A stretch of 64,000 nt of DNA, from positions 34,307,727 to 34,371,726 of the forward strand of contig OZ029916.1 in NCBI GenBank assembly GCA_964023275.1, given 5' to 3'. The position numbers and the translations under genes are program-made. Of this stretch, positions 56,762-64,000 are shown one piece after another (the stretch's first letter is position 1; the number at the start of each line of letters is the position of its first letter). Source of the DNA: Norana najaformis (taxonomy: Eukaryota; Annelida; Clitellata; Crassiclitellata; Hormogastridae). The notes beneath the pieces are model-generated. The model was not told where the DNA came from and searched no databases. It saw nothing but the letters and a program-made list of their open reading frames with translations.

Positions 56762-57320
56762 TACTTCTCCTCCGCCTCCTCCTCCTCCTCCTCCTCACCC
56801 TCTCTCTAATGATCCTCCTCCTCCTCTTCCTCCTCCTCCTCTTTCTCCTATTCCTTCTCCTCCTCCTCCTCCACCTCCTCCACTTCCTCTTCCTCCTCCT
56901 CCTCCTTTTCCTCCTCTTCCTCTTTATCATCTTCCTCCTCTTCCTCCTCTTCCTCCTCTTCCTCCTCTTCCTCCTCCTTCTCCTCCTCCTCATCTTCCTC
57001 CTCCTCGATTCACTGGTCTTCCTTCTTAACCCTCTCCTCGCCATTATCCGACATAGTCCTCATCCAATGTTCGTACTCCTGATCTTCCTCTTCCTCCTCT
57101 TTCTAATCCTTCTTCTCTTCCTCCTCGATCTTCTGTTCTTCTTCCATATTTCTCTGCTCATCATATTCCTCATGCTCCAACTCTTCCTCCGAGGGACTCT
57201 TCTTCTTCTTCCTCCTCCTCCTATCCTCCTCCTTGTCATGCTGTCGTCGTCCTCTTCCGATAGTTGATGTTTGACGTCTACTGGACAAAAATCCTCTCTC
57301 ATCCTCTTCTCTCTTGCTTC
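56762..57320. repeat. Long CTC/CTT polypyrimidine tract (plus strand)
   Basis: Nearly pure C/T from 56762 to 57020, then more interrupted. It yields a 152-codon poly-Leu frame and an Arg/Lys-rich opposite frame, neither of which looks like a protein. Confidence 0.88.
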
Positions 57321-57419
57321 CTCCAACTCCGCTGGCAGCAATTATCTCCAGATGTCGCCAGCTACCACCACCAGCTGACCACCTCTTCAAATTAAAAGAT
57401 TAATGGCCGCCAACTCACA

Positions 57420-57680
57420 AATACATATACATACATATATATTTAATATATATATATATGTGATTATCTGACAAATCCATATATGACGTTCGATACGCAT
57501 CGGACAATCTGCAATTATAGTGTTATAGTGTAATATATATATATATATATATATATGCACGTATAACACCAAATAAACTGCAAAGCACTGAATGTATATA
57601 TATATATGCATGTAATGCAATTTTAAAATTATGACATTAATCATGTATATAATGAAATGTATATATATATGCTGTACATT
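57420..57680. repeat. AT-rich TATATA microsatellites
   Basis: Several TA runs (57440-57460, 57533-57555, 57594-57606, 57658-57670) in AT-rich DNA with no gene. Confidence 0.8.
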
Positions 57681-57949
57681 ATTAAATAAATGTTATTTTT
57701 GGCAGGTATATTTGATCTGCCTTATGTTATATAGAACTCGCTACATGGCACTATTATTATATAAACGTATATTGTAATATAAATACATACATTACATAAT
57801 GTAATAAATATTGTATTAAGCCTACATATATTGCTGTTTATACGTGTATTCGTCTGTTCGGTTTTCTTCAGAAAATATTCGCATGCTCGAAGGCAGTCAG
57901 TCATGCAGGCGCTTTGTCTAATTTCGCTGTAACTGGTGTACGTTATAAC

Positions 57950-58025
57950 TGGTATGTTACGACTGGTATGGCACAAATTGTAACATACCAGTTGTAACAT
58001 ACCAGTTGTAACATATCCTGTTGTA
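57950..58025. repeat. Short tandem repeat GTAACATACCAGTT
   Basis: Three tandem units near 57978-58018 (TGTAACATACCAGT). Inverted or diverged forms lie just before them (AACTGGTATGTTACGACTGG, about 57949-57969), so the segment can fold back on itself. Confidence 0.65.
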
Positions 58026-58104
58026 CAGAAGCAACAACACATCGAGGAAATACACAGGAGTAGGAAGGAAATGGAAAAGTTTACCGGAAGATAGATAGGA
58101 CCAA

Positions 58105-58380
58105 AAGGAAGAGGAGTGGGATGAGGTGGACAATGTGGAAAAAGTGAATGAGGATTATATAAGAAAGAGGAAGAAGAGGAGAGGAAAAATGAGAAGCGCC
58201 AGAAGGAGGACTAAAAAGGAAGAGAAGGAGGAGAAAAAGAAGGAAAAGGATAGGCAAACAAAACCGAGGTGGAGGAGGAGAAGGAAGAGGAGAAGGAAGA
58301 AGAAGAAATAGCAGATGACAAGCAGGGGAAAAGTAGGAGGAGGAGGGAAGGAGTGGTGGACGAGAGAATATGAAGGGGTG
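58105..58380. repeat. Purine-rich tract (plus strand)
   Basis: GGA/GAA-rich sequence of about 275 nt, opposite in strand bias to 56762-57320. No gene is seen. Confidence 0.8.
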
Positions 58381-58982
58381 AGAAGCCACCACGTGATATC
58401 CCAGAAGCCCCGAAGGTCAATATACGTATCCAACGTTGTATGATCGATCGCCCTGTTACTACTCCACTGGACCCAGACAAACACGTACCAAGACCACACG
58501 AACTGTACTATACTCACAAACGTAAATACACAATCCGCACATAAATCCACATAACTACATACATATACAATATATGCCATATATATATATGGTATACAGA
58601 TTAATGGATATAAATATATTATATCAATGAGGCGCCTATAAAGAACCTCTTAAAGGCACCTTTAAAACCTTATATTCGTGGATTTTATATGCACTGTTTT
58701 ATATATTGGTGTATCTGAACATCTACATAGCGCCTTTTAGAACATCCAAATCAAACTATACTATTGCACTGCAATGTATATATATATATATAACTCATTA
58801 TATATTATATATATATAACTCATTATAGTATTATATATATATAATACACAGATTTTTCTCTAACACTACGATCTATTTAGTATATATATATATATATTAC
58901 ATATATATAAGAATTTACTTTTGTGTGTATGTATGCATATATGACAGTATGTATGACAGTGTGACAGTATGACAGTATGACA

Positions 58983-59091
58983 GTATGTATGTATGTATGT
59001 ATGTATGTATGTATGTATGCATGTATGTATGTATGTATGTATGTATGTATGTATGTATGTATGTATGTATGTATGTATGTATGTATGTATG
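58983..59091. repeat. (ATGT)n microsatellite
   Basis: About 27 tetramers with one GCAT interruption. It is preceded by GACAGTAT repeats at 58940-58985. Confidence 0.95.
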
Positions 59092-59173
59092 GATAATATA
59101 GACGAGTATCGTGTAAGTTTATCGTTGGAGATATCGCTTGAAAGCGGGATCCTATCGTCTGTGGAGGACTCTT

Positions 59174-59186
59174 TGATCTTTGACCT
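59174..59186 (-). promoter_or_regulatory. DR1-like site (copy 1 of a 26-nt exact repeat)
   Basis: Reads AGGTCAAAGATCA on the minus strand. It lies inside a 26-nt block (59170-59195) repeated exactly at 60212-60237. Confidence 0.35.
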
Positions 59187-59439
59187 GTCCAAGTGCATGG
59201 TTCGGCGAAATGCCCACCTAGCCATCTGGTGCTCGACGGCTTCCGAAGAACCCGGTCAATATGGGACTCTTGAGAAAAGAACCGATGAATTAACTGGGAC
59301 AGAGAGAAGGATGCCGGCACCTCTTGTCTTCTCTTTACAGTCTGTTCTGCCCACCTAGTTTTCTGCTCAACGATTTGTTTACTTTTACTGACAAGCCAGT
59401 AAGCAATATAATAACATTGAAATGTCATAGTCTATAGTA

Positions 59440-59505
59440 GTAGTAGTAGTGGTGGTGATGGTGGTGATGGTGGTGGTGGTAGTAGTAGTAGTAGCAGCAG
59501 TAGAA
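59440..59505. repeat. GTA/GTG trinucleotide repeat
   Basis: Mixed TAG, GGTGAT and GTA triplets on the plus strand. Confidence 0.85.
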
Positions 59506-59596
59506 GAACAAGTTAAACTATAGGTATTAGCCGATATAGATGTTTTTTCTTTGCTCCGGATTTGTCTATCTTGTGGGTTCATTTCTATTTCGGATC

Positions 59597-59597
<1 letters not shown>

Positions 59598-59641
<44 letters not shown>

Positions 59642-59660
59642 TAATAATAATCATAATTAA

Positions 59661-59696
<36 letters not shown>

Positions 59697-59697
59697 C
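59598..59697. repeat. (AAT)n-(ATT)n inverted trinucleotide repeat
   Basis: About 17 AAT units face about 13 ATT units across a short centre (TCATAATTAATA, about 59651-59662). The two arms are complementary, so the segment can form a long hairpin or cruciform. Confidence 0.88.
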
Positions 59698-59838
59698 CCC
59701 CAGAGTTAATGACACACTTCCCCATCGTTTCTGCGCCAATTCCGCCCTGTAAGGGAAGTGCTCCCCAAGGTTAATTATGAGCGTGAGAGTGACAAAGAAA
59801 ATAACAAAATTTATACCGCAAATGGGTATATTAGTTAC

Positions 59839-59846
59839 ATGTGTGT

Positions 59847-59883
<37 letters not shown>
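59839..59883. repeat. (GT)n microsatellite
   Basis: About 45 nt of TG/GT with one ATG interruption. Confidence 0.92.
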
Positions 59884-59887
<4 letters not shown>

Positions 59888-60215
59888 GTTCATTTATTTT
59901 TTTTTCATGAAATTCACGTTTTAAACGTTTTTTGCCTTTCGGATCGTTTTTATTATCTGGTTTTCGGATTTTTCGTTGCAGTATATTACTTAAATTTGAT
60001 TTCTTAATAAAATTTGCATCGGGTTCACAATGAGGTTGACTTTCAGGGGAAATTGCAGGTACATAACTGACTAATCAGTATGTTATGTTGCTCCTCTTTT
60101 CCGTGGGTGACGGCGATTGTTGGAAGTAAGACGTCATCGAAGGAGGTCATTTTGGCTTCGTCGTACTATCCAGTCGGCTCTAGATGCTTTTTATCACGTC
60201 TTCATATATGATCTT

Positions 60216-60228
60216 TGATCTTTGACCT
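60216..60228 (-). promoter_or_regulatory. DR1-like site (copy 2 of a 26-nt exact repeat)
   Basis: Identical AGGTCAAAGATCA within the second copy of the 26-nt block. The flanks outside the block differ from copy 1. Confidence 0.35.
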
Positions 60229-60239
60229 GTCCAAGTGGT

Positions 60240-62380
60240 TCGTTTTCAAACGTGTTTAAATTTTTCCCACAAAAATTACGTTTTCAATGTTTTCATTGCT
60301 TAGCTCAACGTTTTTACATCTGTGAACTCAACTGTCATCGTAACGTTATGCTCAAATAATAGTTTGTTGCATACTGTGTCACTGTCGAGCCAGGATTTAA
60401 ATGTAGTTTGTGGCCGGAATTGTAATTGTATTTACGAATTTACCTAGCGCCCTTTAGTGCGCACGAAATATAGAAGCAAAGGAAGAATACGACGGATCCG
60501 GGGAGTCAACAGGGGGCCAGGGTCCTGGGAGTGGCATCGACTGTCCTCTGTCGAGACGTCTTTGAATTTTCAGACACCCATCCCGCTGCTGACGGATGTC
60601 CAGTCTGCATGACGGATGCAGCCATCATCCCAGGGTGTGTCTGTACATAGTTGTAACCGCGTGATTCGAGCGCTTCATGCGGCTGTCATCATTCCTCAAT
60701 TTCAGCTCAGTCACAGTCGATAATGAGCGACACTGGGTTTGGTTCTGTGTGTGTGTTCGTGTGTGTGTGTGTCATATGATTTATCCCAATTTTCGAGTGT
60801 CATTCACGGGCGGACAAGCTTTTCTTTCTTAAAACGAACTATAACACCAGGCTGACAAGATACGCGTCCATAGACCACGGTCCAGTAACTGTTACTTTGA
60901 TTGAAAACTTTTCAAAAATTCCATTACCTTTAATGTTACTTGACCTTTTAAAACATGTATCTCACTTCTTTACATTACCTTTCTTTACATCACCTTTGCA
61001 GATGCGTAGTGCTCATCAAATTAGAGCCTATTTTAAAGTCTACTGCGAGGTGTTAAAGTCACCTAAGCAGTTGAAAGGTACTTCTAAACATACGTACTTC
61101 TAAACTGAATTAACTCGCGTCTCACAGGCTACCGCCGAGAAATGCTTGAGCAAGCGTGTTCAAATAACTTTTAGTGGCCTCATGGCCTCGCCAATATAAG
61201 TGACCCGCCTAGATTTTCTTACTTCACCGAGTGCGTTTTCCTCTTGCTCCGTCACTTAACTCGTGCATGATTCACAACTCTAATAACACTTCACGCTGGG
61301 AAGGCCGGCAGCGATATAGAAACGACTCCCTCATTTGCAAATCGGACACCACATAATGGACTCGACGGGCATCCACGAGCGTTGACTATTATCGCCGACC
61401 GCCTGGAAAGGCTGAAGAGATTTCCCCAAATGCGATTCGACGCACATCAAGTGCCCGTCCCTCCGAAACGTTTCTGTGTTACTGCGCAGTGCCGAGGCGT
61501 AATTATCGGAGTCCGAACACTAATGCCATACACGCACGGCGAGCTGACGTCTGGACTTCAAATAGGACACGATTTTTGCCACACGCTGTGCAGCTGGGAT
61601 GACTGGATGGATTTCTCAGACCGCTCATGCCAAAAGAAGTTGTTGGGACTGTTGATGTCCATCCACGCGCCGTACGAAAAGAAACCTTTGAACTGACACT
61701 GATTGTCTTGTAAAAATATCGAGCTAAGCAGAGTATCGAGTAGAAAGTAAAACAGTGTAGAGGAGAAAATATCGAATTGAAACTCAATATATTAAACGCA
61801 CAATTCGTTCCTTAACGTTACTTGATTCTCGACTAGTATATAAACTACTTGAAGCTACGAGATGAGCAGTTCCTTAACCTGGCGCCAAGGGCTCGATGGG
61901 AATGAAGTGCCAGCGAATTTATTTTCTTAACCTCTGCATATGAGAGCCACGTTCTGTCGGCGTTTCATTACAGCCTCGTCGTTCGCAAAGGGAGCTACTG
62001 AGGCAGAAATCTTGAAATATCGCGTTGTCCTGGCTGGCATTTGAACCATCGACTTTTGTGCTGACAGCCCAGAAGGCTAAGTTCTAGATTGTCGGGTACA
62101 ATTGCTACTGCTACTAATGCTACTAATCCCAACATTCCAACTTCCGCTGCTTTGTACCAAATTACTTCTGTTACAACCAATCGATTTATGTAGCGCTTCC
62201 ACCACTGAGGACCTTAGACTGGCCGAATCTCTGCGTCTTACATCAAACTGCATCTGTATATAGTCTCCGTATCAGCGAGAAACTTTAGCTCAAGGTATTC
62301 CATTTTCCTGCCTCATCCCATTGCTATTCAGTCCCATTCCATTCCACCCACGATGACCCACTATCTTAGCCTCATCCCAA
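60240..62380. other. Intergenic DNA, no gene seen
   Basis: Unique-looking, CpG-containing DNA. It holds tail-motif relics at 60433-60465 and 62181-62215 and a tRNA-like SINE remnant on the minus strand near 61990-62105. A 104-codon frame at 61382-61696 has no recognisable domain. Confidence 0.55.
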
Positions 62381-62450
62381 AAGCGCTAAGGTGCCTTAGC
62401 GTCCTTGTGAGGTTCCCAAAAGGAGCTCTATATATAGCCAGATACAATAG
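62380..62450 (+). repeat. LINE-b/SINE tail relic followed by GATA repeats
   Basis: AAGCGCTAAGGTGCCTTAGC is followed by AAAAGGAGCTCTATATATAG, a form of the tail motif. It leads directly into a GATA microsatellite (62452-62490). Confidence 0.35.
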
Positions 62451-62580
62451 ATAGGTAGATAGATAGACAGCATAGATAGATAGTAAGATATACACACACA
62501 TAAAGACATACATACATGCATACATACATATATATACCTACATATAAACATACATAAGCATACATACATAGGCTATATAC
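62440..62580. repeat. GATA and CATA microsatellites
   Basis: GATAGATAGATA at 62447-62490, then CATACATACATA-type repeats to about 62575. Confidence 0.88.
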
Positions 62581-63061
62581 ATACTATCAGCTTATTTTAT
62601 GAACGTGCTGTATCGGATGACGCGGGGAAATTTGAACGCGAGTACGATTATACATTAGCAAACTTGTACAGCATGGTATCTCCTGCCTGCATATGTCCGT
62701 GTATGCTATGTGCATCAGACAGATATGTCTATACTTGTTCTGACTAGATTAAAATATATAGGCTTGAATGAAATATACAATATATATATATATGTGTTAA
62801 CTGTCTAGCTGAGTTGAAGGTAGACCTTAGTGAGATGAGGGTTGACTTAATCGTCGTAAAATTTACTCAATATAAATCAAGAAGAAGAGCAACATTTGTG
62901 TTTTGTGTAGACATGGGTCACGTTGATTCGTGTAAGTAATTATTAGTAGTGCTTAAGTCAGTGAAGTAAGGTCTAGGAGATAGGAGAAGTGACACAACCC
63001 TCCCTACCTACATGCATATACACATAAATATACCTAGGCCTACACACATTCATACACACCT

Positions 63062-63145
63062 CCCATCCCATCCCATCCCATTCCATCCCATCCCATTCCA
63101 TTCCATCCCATCCCATCTCAACCCATTTCATCCCACTTCATCCAG
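63062..63145. repeat. (CCCAT)n pentanucleotide repeat
   Basis: CCCAT and CCATT pentamers, about 16 imperfect units. Confidence 0.9.
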
Positions 63146-63415
63146 CATGTCATGCAGGCCAACACATATGCGTAAACGACACAATCGTGTTTTTCTTGCA
63201 CTCCGTTCCTCCTCCCATTCCTTGCTTCTTCCCTCTGCTTCCGTATTGGTATTTTATAGCAGTGTTTCCGGTGTAGCCGGAAGTAATAACTCCCGAGGCG
63301 CAGCTTCCGGTCGATAACCAATATAGCGCCGGACGGAGTCGAAAGTCGACGACACAGATCACTGGTTTTTGTTTTCTGCTTTTCAACCGCCGAAGTTCCG
63401 GCTGAACAGTACACA

Positions 63416-63530
63416 TAGGACGCAGGACGAAGAGGATGCAGGACAAAGGACATATAGGGTTAGGGCAAGGACAGAGGACAGGGAAGCAGGACAAATAGGA
63501 CGCAGGACATTCAGGATGCAGGAAACAGAA
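63416..63530. repeat. Degenerate GCAGGAC(A) minisatellite
   Basis: AGGACGCAGGAC, GATGCAGGACAAAGGAC and similar units. It includes an interstitial TAGGGTTAGGG (63455-63468 region). Confidence 0.7.
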
Positions 63531-63663
63531 CGTACAGGATTGGTGACGATCAAAGAAACAGGGTATAGGAAAAGGGACGATTTCTACGACGGTTCTGCAA
63601 AAAATGAAACAATAACTTTAAATAAAAAGTAATAAATGAGTTATACACCCGTCAAGCAATTAC

Positions 63664-63920
63664 CTCCGTCCTCCCTCCGTCCTTCCCTCCGTCCTTCTCT
63701 CCGTCCTTCTCTTCTTCCGTCCTTCCGTCCTTCCGTCCATCCGTCCATCCGTCTTTCCGTCCGTCCATCCGTCCGTCCGTCCATCCGTCCGTCCGTCCGT
63801 CCGTCCGTCCGTCCGTCCGTCCGTCCGTCCGTCCGTCCGTCCGTCCGTCCGTCCGTCCGTCCGTCCATCCATCCATCCATCCATCCATCGGTCCTTCCTT
63901 TCCATCCATCCATCCATCCA
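63664..63920. repeat. (CCGT)n / (CCAT)n microsatellite block
   Basis: About 250 nt of CCGT, CCTT and CCAT tetramers, purest at 63780-63865. All reading frames on both strands stay open over much of it; none is a gene. Confidence 0.95.
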
Positions 63921-64000
63921 ATCGCGAAATCAGATCCGTCCTAAACTACGTTGAGATTATTAAAGATTCTCCTGGGAAGGTAGCACTTCTGCTGAAATGA

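Noticed and set aside
56730-57267. Poly-Leu and Arg/Lys-rich frames
   Set aside because: Translation of a CTC/CTT tract; no start context, splice sites or domain.
61382-61696. 104-codon plus-strand frame
   Set aside because: No domain, no splice context and no similarity that I recognise. Length alone is weak evidence in CpG-rich DNA.
63636-63944. Frames of 85-102 codons in the (CCGT)n block
   Set aside because: Pure microsatellite translation (SVRP or TDGR repeats).

Overview
This window is animal (metazoan) nuclear DNA. It has three recognisable protein-coding genes, two of them split by GT-AG introns, set in long intronic and intergenic DNA full of decayed retrotransposons and microsatellites. 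All three genes belong to animal families: a laminin beta chain, an adiponectin-receptor-type PAQR protein and a Fezf zinc-finger repressor. The short invertebrate-type laminin beta-knob, kilobase-scale introns and many CR1/L2-like LINE remnants suggest a non-vertebrate, probably bilaterian and possibly marine animal. The species cannot be named from the sequence.

Layout. (1) 1-18582, + strand: the 3' part of a laminin beta gene. Eighteen exons join in one open frame (3201 nt, 1066 residues plus stop) and cover the end of the L4b domain, eight laminin EGF-like (LE) repeats, coiled-coil domain II, the beta-knob, coiled-coil domain I and the terminal cysteine. The intron at 6711-9927 carries a broken copy of a repetitive, transposon-like gene in the same orientation. 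(2) 18583-24450: 3' UTR and intergenic DNA with LINE remnants, including a frameshifted reverse-transcriptase core. (3) 24450-35336, + strand: an adiponectin receptor gene with six coding exons (485 residues) and a probable 5' UTR intron. Its cytoplasmic N-terminus holds six tandem 19-residue repeats, where the human protein has about one equivalent segment. (4) 35337-50050: probable 3' UTR, then gene-poor DNA that becomes visibly richer in CpG at about 39.7 kb. (5) 50051-52267, - strand: fezf in one uninterrupted 738-codon frame, with an eh1 motif, six C2H2 fingers and a polyserine run encoded by a microsatellite. (6) 52268-64000: gene-free DNA upstream of fezf with DR1 nuclear-receptor-like sites, CTCF-like motifs, a 57-bp minisatellite, long purine/pyrimidine-biased tracts and many microsatellites.

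The three genes show no sign of acting together. Laminin beta is an extracellular basement-membrane subunit, the PAQR protein is a membrane receptor or ceramidase-type enzyme, and Fezf is a nuclear repressor of neural patterning. The most unusual feature is the six-fold repeat in the adiponectin receptor. Next in interest are the DR1 and CTCF-like motifs around fezf, the CpG shift at 39.7 kb, and several LINE families that share a similar 3'-terminal core.
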